DNA of 47,606 bases. Origin: Zoogloeaceae bacterium. GTDB lineage: Bacteria > Pseudomonadota > Gammaproteobacteria > Burkholderiales > Rhodocyclaceae. Of the stretch, positions 33,584-44,238 are shown one piece after another. The position numbers and the translations under genes were made by a program. The notes under the pieces were generated by a model, which saw only the letters and a list, made by a program, of their open reading frames with translations, was not told where the DNA came from and searched no databases. The stretch's first letter is position 1. Each line of letters begins with the position of its first letter. The stretch spans positions 1 to 47,606 of the forward strand of contig JAITRP010000203.1 in NCBI GenBank assembly GCA_031288305.1, given 5' to 3'.

Positions 33584-33765
33584 TGATGACAAGAGGGTGC
33601 CTGCCAAAGAAAACCCCCGTAGAATCGGGGCTTTTGTGAGCAATCCCAAAACCTCACGACGATTCACGATGACGGACATCCTGTCCGCTGAAAATTCACC
33701 CGTCCGTCACGCGAACAGGATAGAATCATGCGCTTTCGATTCTTTGCGCTCCTCTTGGCCACGCC

Positions 33766-34863
33766 ATGCATTTTGAAAAACTTGAAAACATTAACGTCGC
33801 GGCGTTCGATACCATGCCGACGCCGCGTGAACTGCACAAGCGGCTGCCCATCAGCGAGCGCGCCAGGGCCACGGTTGGTTCGGCGCGCAAGGCGTTGAAC
33901 GCCATCTTGGATCGCCGCGATCCTCGCGTTTTCGCGGTGGTCGGCCCATGCTCCATCCATGATCCGGTGGCAGGTCTGGATTACGCGCAGCGCCTGAAGG
34001 CGCTCGCCGACGAGGTGCGCGACACGCTGTTCGTCGTCATGCGCGTGTATTTCGAGAAACCGCGCACCACCGTGGGCTGGAAAGGCTACATCAACGACCC
34101 GGACATGGACGATTCCTTTCGCGTCGATATTGGCATGGAAAAGGCGCGCGATTTTCTCCTGCGGGTGAATAATCTGGGTCTGCCCACCGGCACCGAGGCG
34201 CTCGATCCGACTTCGCCGCAATACCTGGGCGATCTGGTCGCCTGGTACGCCATAGGCGCGCGCACCGCCGAATCCCAGACGCACCGCGAAATGTCTTCCG
34301 GCCTTTCCACGCCGGTCGGCTTCAAGAACGCCACCAACGGCGACTTGAGCGTGGCGGTGAACGCCATTCTTTCCGCTTCCCGTCCGCATTCCTTCCTGGG
34401 CGTGGATATCGATGGCCGCGTCGCCATCGTGCGCACCACCGGCAATCCTTACGGTCACGCCGTCCTGCGCGGCGGCGACGGCAAGCCCAATTACGATACG
34501 GTATCCATCGCGCTGGCGGAAGATGCCCTGCGCAGGGCCGGACTGCCCGCTAATCTGGTGGTTGACTGCTCGCACGCCAACAGCCACAAGAAGCCGGAAA
34601 TGCAGCCCCTGGTGCTTGCCGATGTGGTCAGCCAGATTCGCGCCGGCAACCGCTCCATCGTCGGCGTCATGATCGAATCCAACATTGAGGCGGGCAACCA
34701 GCCCATTCCCACCGACTTGCGGCAGCTCAAATACGGCTGTTCGGTCACCGACGCCTGCGTGGATTGGGAGACGACGGAAAAAATGCTGCGCGACGCAGCG
34801 AGCGCGATCAAGGAGGCGCCGCCGCGCAGTCTGGACGCCTGCCGACCGGCGGCAGGCTCATGA
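33766..34863 (+). CDS. aroG: 3-deoxy-7-phosphoheptulonate synthase (class I DAHP synthase)
   Basis: FAVVGPCSIHDP, RVYFEKPRTTVGWKGYINDP, GLPTGTEALDP, GARTAESQTHREMSSGLSTPVGFKN, VDCSHANS. Confidence 0.95.
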   Translation: MHFEKLENINVAAFDTMPTPRELHKRLPISERARATVGSARKALNAILDRRDPRVFAVVGPCSIHDPVAGLDYAQRLKALADEVRDTLFVVMRVYFEKPRTTVGWKGYINDPDMDDSFRVDIGMEKARDFLLRVNNLGLPTGTEALDPTSPQYLGDLVAWYAIGARTAESQTHREMSSGLSTPVGFKNATNGDLSVAVNAILSASRPHSFLGVDIDGRVAIVRTTGNPYGHAVLRGGDGKPNYDTVSIALAEDALRRAGLPANLVVDCSHANSHKKPEMQPLVLADVVSQIRAGNRSIVGVMIESNIEAGNQPIPTDLRQLKYGCSVTDACVDWETTEKMLRDAASAIKEAPPRSLDACRPAAGS

Positions 34864-35636
34864 CCGCGCTTATTCGATACCGGCAGGAGGCCGGGCGGGC
34901 GACGGTTACGCTTGACAATCCCGAAAAGCGGAACGCCATCAATCTCGCCATGTGGCGGGAATTGCGCCGGGTCATCGAGGCCGCCTCGGAAGATGAGGGC
35001 GTGCGCTGCGTGGTGCTCGTCGGCGCAGGCGAGCATTTCGCGGCGGGCGGCGATCTGGAGGAATTCCTGACGCTGCGCGCCACGCTGGAGCAGGCGCTCG
35101 TCTATCACGAGGAGGTCGCAGGGGCGCTCACGGCCATCCGTCATTGCCAGCACCCGACGCTGGCGATGATACGCGGCGCCTGCATTGGCGGCGGGCTGGA
35201 AATCGCCGCCTGCTGCGACATTCGCGTCTGCGACGCGAGCGCCCGTTTTGGCGCGCCAATCAGCAAGCTGGGCTTTTCCATGTATCCCGGCGAATTGTCG
35301 GGTTTGCTGAAGACATGTGGTCAGGCGACGGTGGCGGAAATGCTGCTGGAGGGGCGCGTGCTCGACGCCGCGGAAGCCGCGAGGAAGAATCTGGTCAGCC
35401 GCGTGGTCGCGCCGGAGGACTTGCAAGGGGAAGTGGACGCCGCCGTGCGGCGCATTCTCGCGGGCGCGCCCAGGGTCGCCAGTTGGCACAAACACTGGAT
35501 GCGCCGCCTCGCGCACGACGCGCCGCTTGCCGACGAGGAAAAAGCCGCCGCCTTTGCCTTTTTGGATACCAAGGATTATCGCGAAGGACTGCGCGCCTTC
35601 ATGGAAAAACGCCAGCCGCGCTTTACGGGCAACTGA
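34860..35636 (+). CDS. enoyl-CoA hydratase/isomerase family protein
   Basis: VTLDNPEKRNAINLAMW, VVLVGAGEHFAAGGDLEEF, MIRGACIGGGLEIAACCDIRV, AARFG crotonase signature. Confidence 0.9.
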   Translation: MTALIRYRQEAGRATVTLDNPEKRNAINLAMWRELRRVIEAASEDEGVRCVVLVGAGEHFAAGGDLEEFLTLRATLEQALVYHEEVAGALTAIRHCQHPTLAMIRGACIGGGLEIAACCDIRVCDASARFGAPISKLGFSMYPGELSGLLKTCGQATVAEMLLEGRVLDAAEAARKNLVSRVVAPEDLQGEVDAAVRRILAGAPRVASWHKHWMRRLAHDAPLADEEKAAAFAFLDTKDYREGLRAFMEKRQPRFTGN

Positions 35637-35957
35637 GGATCAGAGGACAGAAGACAGAGAACGGAGCGGTCGCTGACACGGCCTTTGTCGTCAGGGATCA
35701 GGCATCAGAACGGGAATCTGTAGCGCCAATTGCGCAATGATCGCCAAACAAGGAGGTAGGGGCGCGTGACGGCGGACGGACGTGCGTCCTTACAGGATCG
35801 TATAGATGGGTAGTGGGTTGCGTTGCATTTATTCCAAAAAAAAGAGCGAGCTTCGCTTGTCCTTTTTTGCTGATTTGAACCGGCACAAGGCCGCAGGACA
35901 GCCAAAAGCTGGCCTGGCGAAGCCAGATGCGGCTTTGCCGCACAAAAAGTGGTTTTT

Positions 35958-37322
35958 TTACTTTTTGACGATTGGCGCGGCGCTCCCGATTTCCGGGTAT
36001 TCCATGAATTCCGGCTGGTGGCGCAGCAGGATGTCGTAGAAGAGGCGCACGTTTTCCACCAGGATGACCGCCTCTCCGCCGCGCGCGCGGCCGGACTTGA
36101 GGTTGTTGTAGTACTCGGGGCGCGCCAAGAGCGGCAGGATTTTTTTCATCTCGAACCAGGCGTCGCCATTGACGCCCTTACGTCCAGCCAGGCGGCGGGC
36201 GGCGTTGAAGTGGCCGGGGCCGATGTTGTAGGCCGCCAGCGCCTGCCAGGTGCGATCCGGCTCCGGCGTACTGGCCGGGATGTAGCTTTTCAGGACATTC
36301 ACGTAGCGCGCCCCGGCGAGGATGCTTTCCCTAGGGTCGAGACGATTGGAAACGCCCAGCCGGTCGGCGGTGTCTTCCGTCAGCATCATGATGCCGCGCA
36401 CTCCGGTGGGACTGGTGTTGAGCGGGTTCCAGTGCGATTCCTGGTAGGAAAGCGCCGCCAGCAGCCGCCAGTCGATGCCGGTTTCCTGTTGTGCCTGCTG
36501 GAACAGCGCGCGGTATTTGGGCAGGAGAATCTTGATGCGCCCGATGAAAACCGTCACGTCTATGGGACGCAGACGTTCCACATGTCCCAGATAGCGGTCG
36601 CGCAGGATCGCCAGTGTGCGATCCTCCTGTATCTTGCGAATGAAGGTTTGCGCCCGCTCATACAGACGGGCGTCGCCATTGGCGGGGAACATCCAGGCTA
36701 TCGGCTGCGCTTCGCCCACTTCCAGCCCGGTTTGCAGCATCGGGTAATAGTTCTGGCCGATGTCGATGATCGCCTGATCGACCAGCGCGATTTCCACCTT
36801 GCGGCTGGCGACATCAGCCAGCAGATCCAGCGGAGAGCCGGCGCGCGACTCGCGCACTGTCAGATTGGGCACCTGCTGTTGCAGTTCGCGCAGGGCACGA
36901 TATTGGCGGCTGCCTTGGGCGACGACGGTTTGCCCCTGCAACTGGCTCAGGTCGCGCAGGGGCAAGGCGTCCTCATGGCGCACCAGCACGTCGGACGTGG
37001 AAAGAAAAGGATCGCTGAACACAAAGGTTTTACCTGGCATGGGCGAAAACCAGCCCGCCGCCATGTGCGCTTCGTGCCGCGCCAGGCGCTCGCGGATTTC
37101 ATGCCGGGGGACGGGCACGAAACGCACGGAAACCCCCAGTTCGGCGGCGAACATCCGCGCCAGATCATGCTCGAACCCGACCGGTATTCCGCCTTCCGTG
37201 TCATAGGTCAGCGGCCCGGCGTGGGTGAGCACGACGATTTCCTGCCCCGCTTTCGGAAAGGGCAGCGGCTCCTCCGTACAAGCGGACAACGCCAGCAACA
37301 GCGGCAGAAGCCGGGCGAGCAT
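35958..37322 (-). CDS. mltF: membrane-bound lytic murein transglycosylase F
   Basis: MLARLLPLLLALSACTEE lipoprotein signal, SBP_bac_3-like domain, C-terminal ALSYQESHWNPLNTSPTGVRGIMMLTEDTA SLT domain; ORF extension upstream overlaps tRNA and is not used. Confidence 0.92.
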   Translation of the reverse strand: MLARLLPLLLALSACTEEPLPFPKAGQEIVVLTHAGPLTYDTEGGIPVGFEHDLARMFAAELGVSVRFVPVPRHEIRERLARHEAHMAAGWFSPMPGKTFVFSDPFLSTSDVLVRHEDALPLRDLSQLQGQTVVAQGSRQYRALRELQQQVPNLTVRESRAGSPLDLLADVASRKVEIALVDQAIIDIGQNYYPMLQTGLEVGEAQPIAWMFPANGDARLYERAQTFIRKIQEDRTLAILRDRYLGHVERLRPIDVTVFIGRIKILLPKYRALFQQAQQETGIDWRLLAALSYQESHWNPLNTSPTGVRGIMMLTEDTADRLGVSNRLDPRESILAGARYVNVLKSYIPASTPEPDRTWQALAAYNIGPGHFNAARRLAGRKGVNGDAWFEMKKILPLLARPEYYNNLKSGRARGGEAVILVENVRLFYDILLRHQPEFMEYPEIGSAAPIVKK

Positions 37323-37408
37323 CCGGCGAAAACGGCACGATCCCTCTTTCCCCGATTTTCTGTCCTCTGTCCTCTGTCCTCTGTCTTCTGGTATCATCCG
37401 CCCCCTCT

Positions 37409-37501
37409 GGAGGGGTACCGAAGCGGTCATAACGGCGCCGACTCGAAATCGGATGGTCGGGTAAAACCGGCACGGGGGTTCGAATCCCCCCCTCTCCGCC
37501 A
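37409..37501 (+). tRNA. tRNA-Ser (anticodon CGA)
   Basis: GGAGGGG...CCTCTCC acceptor, anticodon loop CTCGAAA, long variable arm, GGGGGTTCGAATCCCCC T-arm, encoded CCA. Confidence 0.95.
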
Positions 37502-38041
37502 GTTTGCCTCCTGCCCATGCTTTTTCTGTCCGCATTCTGTTTTCCCCTCGCTTGGCTGCCCCGATCTTAACAGCAGGCGTCGAAAAACCAGAAGGCGGAA
37601 GACAGATCGGCGGGCGACGGCATCCAAACCGCAAACCGACGGCCTGCCGACATCCTTATGATCCCTGGTTTTTGCGAGGGTGCGATTAAAAGTAGCGGAA
37701 AAACCTTTCCAGACGAAGCACGACTGCTTGCCGTTTCCTCGCTCCCCTTGAGGGGGAGAGGGTAGCCTGGCAGGGCAGGGAGAGGGAGTTGTTCAATGCG
37801 GCGCGTAGCGCCGGGCACTTTCCAAAAGTCCCTTGACCACGCGCCGCGCTGCCCCCTTCCCGCCTCTGCCGGAGTACCCCCCAAAGTGTCGGGAAAAAAA
37901 AGGAGGGAGGGCAAGCGGCGGCGCTTCGTTTGTTTCCTCCACTTTGAATTACACCCTTTTTGCGAGAACGATTTGACCTCTGCCGTGTTTGCGCGTAATT
38001 TCCGCCGTTTGCGTTGCAACATAACCGGAACAGGAAACGCC

Positions 38042-38698
38042 ATGCGACTGATTCTTTTAGGCGCGCCCGGGGCTGGCAAGGGTACCCAGGCGCAATTCAT
38101 TTGCGAAAAATTCGCCATTCCCCAGATTTCCACGGGCGACATGTTGCGCGCCCAGGCCAAGGCGGAAACGCCCTTGGGACTGGAGGCCAAGAAATTCATG
38201 GACGCGGGTGCGCTGGTTCCAGACGCGGTGATCATCGGCATGGTCAAGGCGCGGCTTGCCGAGGCGGATTGCGCGCATGGCTATCTGCTCGACGGTTTTC
38301 CGCGCACCATTCCGCAGGCCGAGGCCATGCAGGCGGCGGGCGTGGCGCTGGATTTCGTGCTGGAAATCGATGTGCCGGACGCTGACATCATCGAACGCAT
38401 GGCAGGACGCTGGGTGCATCCGCCTTCAGGGCGCAGCTATCATCTCAAGTTCAATCCGCCCAGAATCGCGAACAGGGACGATGTTACTGGCGAGGCGCTG
38501 ACGCAACGCGCGGATGACCAAGCGGAAACCGTGCAGAAACGTCTCGCGGTCTATCATCAGCAGACCCGCCCGCTGGTGCGCTTTTATGCGGATTGGGCGG
38601 CAAGTGGCGCGGCGGACGCGCCGAAGGTAAAACAAATCAAGGGTGTGGGCGGCGTGGAAGAAATCACCGCGCGCGTTTTCTTGGCTCTGCAACAATAA
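38042..38698 (+). CDS. adk: adenylate kinase
   Basis: [60 protein letters not shown]. Confidence 0.97.
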   Translation: MRLILLGAPGAGKGTQAQFICEKFAIPQISTGDMLRAQAKAETPLGLEAKKFMDAGALVPDAVIIGMVKARLAEADCAHGYLLDGFPRTIPQAEAMQAAGVALDFVLEIDVPDADIIERMAGRWVHPPSGRSYHLKFNPPRIANRDDVTGEALTQRADDQAETVQKRLAVYHQQTRPLVRFYADWAASGAADAPKVKQIKGVGGVEEITARVFLALQQ

Positions 38699-38708
38699 AA
38701 GGCGCGCC

Positions 38709-39965
38709 ATGCCAAAGAACGCTTTTTATGCCCAGTCCGGCGGCGTGACTGCCGTCATCAACGCCAGCGCCTGCGGCGTCATCGAGACCGCGCGCCGACA
38801 TCCCGAAAGAATCGGCAAACTCTACGCCGGACGGGACGGCATCATCGGCGCGCTGACCGAAGACCTGATCGACACCTCGCTGGAATCCGCCGCGGATATT
38901 GCGCGTCTGCGGCATACGCCGGGCGGGGCGTTTGGTTCCTGCCGCTACAAGCTCAAGTCACTGGAAGAGCAGCGGGTGCAGTATGAGCGACTAATCGCGG
39001 TATTTCAGGCGCATGACATTGGCTACTTCTTTTACAACGGCGGCAACGATTCCATGGATACGGCGTGGAAGGTGTCGCAACTGGCGACACGCCTGGATTT
39101 TCCGCTGGTTTGCGTCGGCATTCCCAAGACCGTGGATAACGATCTGGCAGGCACCGACAATTGTCCGGGTTTTGGTTCGGTCGCCAAATATGTGGCGACT
39201 TCCATGCGCGAGGCGGGTTTCGATGTCGCTTCCATGGCGCGCACCTCGACGAAGATTTTCGTGCTCGAAGTCATGGGGCGCCATGCCGGATGGATCACGG
39301 CGGCCTGCGGATTGGCAAGCGAAACCGAGGGCGAAGCGCCGCATCTCCTGCTGTTTCCGGAAATTCCCTTCGACCTGGAAGCCTTTTTGCAGCGCGTGGA
39401 TCATTGTGTGCGACGCTATGGCTACTGCGCCATTGCGGCCTCCGAAGGACTGCGTGACGCAGACGGCAAGCTGATCGCCGAAACCGGGACGCGCGACGCC
39501 TTTGGTCACGCCCAGCTGGGCGGCGTGGGACAGTGGGTGGCGCAACGCATCCAGGATCGATTGGGCTACAAATACCACTGGGCGCTGGCGGATTACCTGC
39601 AACGCGCCGCCCGCCACATCGCGTCGCGCGCCGACGTGGAGCAGGCGTATGCCGTTGGCTGCGCCGCCGTGGAAGCGGCGCTGGCGGGCAAGAATGCCGT
39701 CATGCCCGCAATTCGCCGTCTCTCGGATGCGCCCTACGCCTGGGAGATTGCGCTGACGGAGTTGCGACAGGTCGCCAATGTGGAGAAGAAAATGCCGCGC
39801 GAATTCATTTCCCCGGATGGCTTTGGCATTGCCGATGCCTGCCGCCGTTACCTGTCGCCGCTCGTGGAGGGCGAAGACGCGCCGCCCTTCCTGCGCGGAC
39901 TTCCGGATTACGTGCGGTTGAAGAATATCGGGGTTGCAAAAAAACTCGCGGATTTCGTACCATGA
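38709..39965 (+). CDS. pfp: pyrophosphate-dependent 6-phosphofructokinase
   Basis: YAGRDGIIGAL, FFYNGGNDSMDTA, VGIPKTVDNDL, VMGRHAGWITAA; GGND and PKTVDND signatures of PPi-type PFK. Confidence 0.9.
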   Translation: MPKNAFYAQSGGVTAVINASACGVIETARRHPERIGKLYAGRDGIIGALTEDLIDTSLESAADIARLRHTPGGAFGSCRYKLKSLEEQRVQYERLIAVFQAHDIGYFFYNGGNDSMDTAWKVSQLATRLDFPLVCVGIPKTVDNDLAGTDNCPGFGSVAKYVATSMREAGFDVASMARTSTKIFVLEVMGRHAGWITAACGLASETEGEAPHLLLFPEIPFDLEAFLQRVDHCVRRYGYCAIAASEGLRDADGKLIAETGTRDAFGHAQLGGVGQWVAQRIQDRLGYKYHWALADYLQRAARHIASRADVEQAYAVGCAAVEAALAGKNAVMPAIRRLSDAPYAWEIALTELRQVANVEKKMPREFISPDGFGIADACRRYLSPLVEGEDAPPFLRGLPDYVRLKNIGVAKKLADFVP

Positions 39966-40057
39966 TGGGCAACGATGCCGCATTTTCCATTTTTGACCGC
40001 AGCACACCCGAGGTCGGGTGGCAGAGGGCTGTGGTCTTTTAGCAAAGAGGAGTCAAT

Positions 40058-42109
40058 ATGTCATCTGGTTTAATCCTGGCGCTCTCCTGCGCGCTTGTCG
40101 CGGTGCTGTATGGCGCTGTTTCCAGCAAATGGATTCTTTCCCTGCCTGCGGGGAACGAGCGCATGCAGGAAATTGCCCGCGCCATCCAGCAGGGCGCTTC
40201 CGCCTATTTGAACCGGCAATACGCCACCATCGCCGTTGTCGGCGTGGTGTTGTTTCTGGTGATTGGTTTTGCGTTGTCCTGGCTTACCGCGATTGGCTTT
40301 TTGCTGGGCGCGGCGCTTTCCGGCGCGACGGGCTATATCGGCATGAATGTTTCCGTGCGCGCCAATGTGCGCACGGCGGAAGCCGCCTGTCAGGGCTTGT
40401 CCGCCGCGCTCACCGTGGCTTTTCGTGGCGGCGCCATTACCGGCATGCTGGTGGTGGGCCTGGGCCTGCTCGGCGTTGCCGGTTACTACGCAATCCTGAA
40501 ACTGCTCACGCCAGAGGCGGAAATTCATCAACTGGTTGAGCCGTTGGTGGGACTGGCTTTTGGCGGATCGCTGATTTCCATCTTCGCCCGTTTGGGCGGC
40601 GGCATCTTCACCAAGGGCGCGGACGTGGGCGCCGACCTCGTGGGCAAGGTGGAAGCCGGCATCCCCGAGGACGATCCGCGCAATCCGGCGGTGATCGCCG
40701 ATAACGTCGGCGACAACGTCGGCGACTGCGCGGGCATGGCCGCCGACCTTTTCGAGACCTATGCCGTGACCGTGGTGGCGACGATGGTGCTGGGCGCGCT
40801 GATGCTGAAAGCCACGCCCGGCGCGGACGACGGCCTGGTGATCTATCCGCTGGCGCTGGGCGGCGTTTCCATCATCGCTTCGGTCATCGGCTGCTTCTTC
40901 GTCAAGGCGAAGGAAGGCGGCAAGATCATGAACGCGCTCTATCGCGGGCTGGCGGTTGCCGGCGCGCTGGCGATCGCGGCGTTTTATCCCGTCACCCAGT
41001 GGATACTGGGCTCGGGGATTGAAACCGCTTCCGGCGCCATCGGCACGTCGGCCATCTTCGGTTCGGCGGTGGTCGGGCTGGCGCTGACCGCCCTCCTGGT
41101 GTGGATCACCGAGTTCTACACCGGCACGCAATACAGCCCGGTGCAGCATGTCGCCGCCGCTTCGCAGACTGGGCACGCGACCAACATCATCGCCGGCCTG
41201 GGCGTTTCCATGAAAGCCACCGCGTTGCCCGTGCTCTGCGTCTGCGCCGCCATTCTCGCCGCCTACAGTCTTGCCGGGCTGTACGGCATCGCCATCGCCG
41301 CGACTTCCATGCTTTCCATGACCGGCATCATCGTCGCGCTCGACGCCTACGGCCCGATCACCGACAACGCGGGCGGCATCGCGGAAATGGCGGAATTGCC
41401 GGATTCCGTGCGCGCCGTCACCGACCCGCTGGATGCCGTGGGCAACACCACCAAGGCGGTCACCAAGGGCTACGCCATCGGTTCCGCCGGTCTCGCCGCC
41501 CTGGTGCTCTTCGCCGACTATACGCACGCGCTGGAAGCGGGCGGCCAGGCGCTGACCTTCGATCTTTCCGATCACATGGTCATCATCGGCCTCTTCATCG
41601 GCGGCATGATTCCCTATCTCTTCGGCGCGATGGCGATGGAAGCCGTGGGCCGCGCCGCCGGCTCGGTGGTCGAGGAAGTGCGCCGCCAGTTTCGCGAGGT
41701 GAAGGGCATCATGGACGGCAGCGCCAAGCCCGACTATTCCCGCGCCGTGGACATGCTCACCCAGGCCGCGATCAAGGAAATGATTGTGCCTTCGCTACTG
41801 CCTGTGCTGGTTCCAGTGATTGTCGGCCTGGCGCTGGGAGCAAAAGCCTTGGGCGGCGTACTCATGGGCACCATTGTTACCGGATTGTTCGTCGCCATCT
41901 CCATGACCACGGGCGGCGGCGCGTGGGATAACGCCAAGAAATACATTGAAGACGAACACTTTGGCGGCAAAGGTTCGGAAGCCCACAAGGCCGCCGTCAC
42001 CGGCGACACCGTGGGTGACCCTTACAAGGACACCGCCGGTCCGGCCGTCAATCCGCTCATCAAGATCATCAACATCGTGGCGCTCTTGATCGTGCCGCTG
42101 ATGATCTGA
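40058..42109 (+). CDS. hppA: membrane-bound K+-insensitive H+-translocating pyrophosphatase
   Basis: [67 protein letters not shown] (K/T residues of the K+-insensitive class). Confidence 0.96.
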   Translation: MSSGLILALSCALVAVLYGAVSSKWILSLPAGNERMQEIARAIQQGASAYLNRQYATIAVVGVVLFLVIGFALSWLTAIGFLLGAALSGATGYIGMNVSVRANVRTAEAACQGLSAALTVAFRGGAITGMLVVGLGLLGVAGYYAILKLLTPEAEIHQLVEPLVGLAFGGSLISIFARLGGGIFTKGADVGADLVGKVEAGIPEDDPRNPAVIADNVGDNVGDCAGMAADLFETYAVTVVATMVLGALMLKATPGADDGLVIYPLALGGVSIIASVIGCFFVKAKEGGKIMNALYRGLAVAGALAIAAFYPVTQWILGSGIETASGAIGTSAIFGSAVVGLALTALLVWITEFYTGTQYSPVQHVAAASQTGHATNIIAGLGVSMKATALPVLCVCAAILAAYSLAGLYGIAIAATSMLSMTGIIVALDAYGPITDNAGGIAEMAELPDSVRAVTDPLDAVGNTTKAVTKGYAIGSAGLAALVLFADYTHALEAGGQALTFDLSDHMVIIGLFIGGMIPYLFGAMAMEAVGRAAGSVVEEVRRQFREVKGIMDGSAKPDYSRAVDMLTQAAIKEMIVPSLLPVLVPVIVGLALGAKALGGVLMGTIVTGLFVAISMTTGGGAWDNAKKYIEDEHFGGKGSEAHKAAVTGDTVGDPYKDTAGPAVNPLIKIINIVALLIVPLMI

Positions 42110-42308
42110 AACAGCGGCAACGCCAGAAACCACAGACCGGGTTGCCGCGCCGAGCGCGTCAATCCGGTTTTTTTCCGGGCGCGATTATGCGAACACAACG
42201 CGGACGGTCACGTCATGGCGATCATTGGAAAGAAATATGATTGTCTCGCACAACCATACAATAAGCGACATGGATAATCTGGCCTGAAAATTGTGCTGTC
42301 GCAGCGTT

Positions 42309-42716
42309 TCACGCGGATTGAACCCTATAAAATTCAATCCATGCAAAATGCCTGAAAGACAAGGACGACGCCGCGTGGTATTTGTAGGGCGCATTGTGTG
42401 CGCCCAGTAGGATCAGATGGATGGGCTGATTCAGCGCAGAATATTTGTCGGTGCGCCTCTTCTCCCTGATCTGCTGTAACGCCTTGCCCTTGGCTTCTCC
42501 TTCCGCCACCTTGAAGAACTCAAAGAGATAGACCTGCCCATTGAACTTGACCGCCATGTCCAGCCGTCCGGCGTTGCTGCTCTCTTCCGGGATCGCCTCC
42601 ATGCCGGTGGAGGAGAAAAAGGCATAGAAGACGTTGGCGTAATAGCCTTTGTAGTCCTTGATCTTGTTCTTGCGATACCAGTCCGCCGGAATCCCCGCAA
42701 ACAGCGCGTGAATCAA
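42309..42716 (-). pseudogene. truncated PD-(D/E)XK nuclease-superfamily (AAA-ATPase-like/DUF1703-type) remnant
   Basis: YYANVFYAFFSSTGMEAIPEESSNAGRLDMAVKFNGQVYLFEFFKVAEGEAKGKALQQIREKRRTDKYSALNQPIHLI; N-terminal ATPase domain missing and C-terminus degenerate. Confidence 0.7.
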
Positions 42717-42765
42717 CGACGCTACTTGGACTCCGCCACTTTCAGTCCCGAATCTTCTTTTTGGG

Positions 42766-42960
42766 GACGAAACCCGTATCCATGGAGACAGTGCCTATCG
42801 GAACCAGCCCTTGAGCGATGCCGACAAGGCTGCCAACTGGCGTGAATCGATAATCCGCGCCAAGATTGAACATCCTTTCCTCACCCTCAAGCGACGCTGG
42901 GGATTTGCCAAAATGCGCTATCGGGGCCTGGTCGAGAATGCCATGCGCCCAAACCACCCT
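42766..42960 (+). mobile_element. IS5-family transposase 3' remnant
   Basis: [61 protein letters not shown] typical of IS5 transposase C-terminus; no complete gene. Confidence 0.75.
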
Positions 42961-43029
42961 GCCCCCACGGGCGATGCGGCCGGGAGAAGGTATAATCACG
43001 CATCGTCTTTATCACCGGAGTCCCTTCTC

Positions 43030-44085
43030 ATGCCGATTGTTTCCCTGCGCCAGCTGCTGGATCATGCCGCCGAAAACGGCTACGGTCTGCCCGCTTTCAA
43101 CGTCAACAACATGGAACAGGTATGGGCCATCATGGAGGCCGCGCGCGAACTGGACGCGCCCGTCATCATGCAGGCTTCCGCCGGCGCCAGGAAATATGCG
43201 GGCGAGGCGTTCTTGCGACATCAGATCCTGGCGGCGCTGGAGGCGTATCCAGACATCCCTGTCGTCATGCATCAGGATCACGGGCAATCCCCGGCGGTGT
43301 GCATGGCGGCCATACGTTCCGGCTTTTCGTCCGTGATGATGGATGGATCGCTCCTTGCTGACGGCAAAAGCGTCGCCAGCTACGAGTACAATGTGGAGGT
43401 CACGCGCAAGGTGGCGGAATTCTCCCACGCCATCGGCGTTTCCGTGGAGGCGGAACTGGGCGTTCTGGGGTCGCTCGAAACCCTGAAGGCCGACAAGGAA
43501 GACGGACATGGCGCGGAAGGCGCGATGCGGCGCGAAGACCTGCTCACCAATGTCGAACAGGCCGCCGATTTCGTGCGCCAGACGAATTGCGACGCGCTGG
43601 CGATTGCCATCGGCACCAGTCACGGCGCGTACAAATTCACCAAGAAGCCGACCGGCGATATCCTGGCGATCGATCGCATCGCCGAAATCCACGCTCGCCT
43701 GCCCAACACCCATCTGGTCATGCACGGATCCTCTTCCGTGCCGCAGGAACTGCTGGCGCAAATCCGGCAATTCGGCGGCAAAATGAAGGAAACCTATGGC
43801 GTGCCCGTGGAAGAAATCGTCGAAGGCATCCGGCATGGCGTTCGCAAGGTGAATATCGACACCGACATCCGCCTGGCCATGACCGCCGCGATTCGACGCC
43901 ATCTGTTCGAGCGCCCGGAAAAATTCGACCCGCGCGACTACCTGAAACCGGCGCGCGAAGCGGCAAAACAAATCTGTCTCGCCCGCTACCAAGCGTTTGG
44001 CTGTGTCGGACGCGCCAGCCAGATCAAACCCGTCCCGCTGGAAAAAATGGCCGAACGCTATCTTGCCAAGCCAGCAAGAAATTAG
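43030..44085 (+). CDS. fba: class II fructose-1,6-bisphosphate aldolase
   Basis: [40 protein letters not shown]-like, [24 protein letters not shown]; last codons and stop lie in a repeat element. Confidence 0.95.
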   Translation: MPIVSLRQLLDHAAENGYGLPAFNVNNMEQVWAIMEAARELDAPVIMQASAGARKYAGEAFLRHQILAALEAYPDIPVVMHQDHGQSPAVCMAAIRSGFSSVMMDGSLLADGKSVASYEYNVEVTRKVAEFSHAIGVSVEAELGVLGSLETLKADKEDGHGAEGAMRREDLLTNVEQAADFVRQTNCDALAIAIGTSHGAYKFTKKPTGDILAIDRIAEIHARLPNTHLVMHGSSSVPQELLAQIRQFGGKMKETYGVPVEEIVEGIRHGVRKVNIDTDIRLAMTAAIRRHLFERPEKFDPRDYLKPAREAAKQICLARYQAFGCVGRASQIKPVPLEKMAERYLAKPARN

Positions 44086-44188
44086 CGGCAGCCCTTCAGG
44101 GCTGCCGGTCCAACGTCATTGGGAAGGGGTTTCTCCCCCTCCCCAATGGCTACGGATTGATCCCCCGGCCTTCAGGCCGGGGTCTCAC
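44071..44188. repeat. double-hairpin interspersed repeat, copy 1
   Basis: ccagcaagaaattagCGGCAGCCCttcaGGGCTGCCGgt...CCCCGGCCttcaGGCCGGGGtctcac; near-identical copy at 47488. Confidence 0.92.
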
Positions 44189-44238
44189 CTTCGCGCCGAT
44201 TCTTCCGGGCGGGGTTTCAAACCGGAGTTGGTTTTACG

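Noticed and set aside
37409-37501. tRNA-Ser as the prophage attachment site
   Set aside because: Integrase and phage genes end near 33.6 kb, with aroG, enoyl-CoA hydratase and mltF in between; no tRNA fragment noticed at the prophage side.
41101-41931. 276 aa ORF inside hppA
   Set aside because: Out-of-frame His/Arg-rich shadow of hppA.
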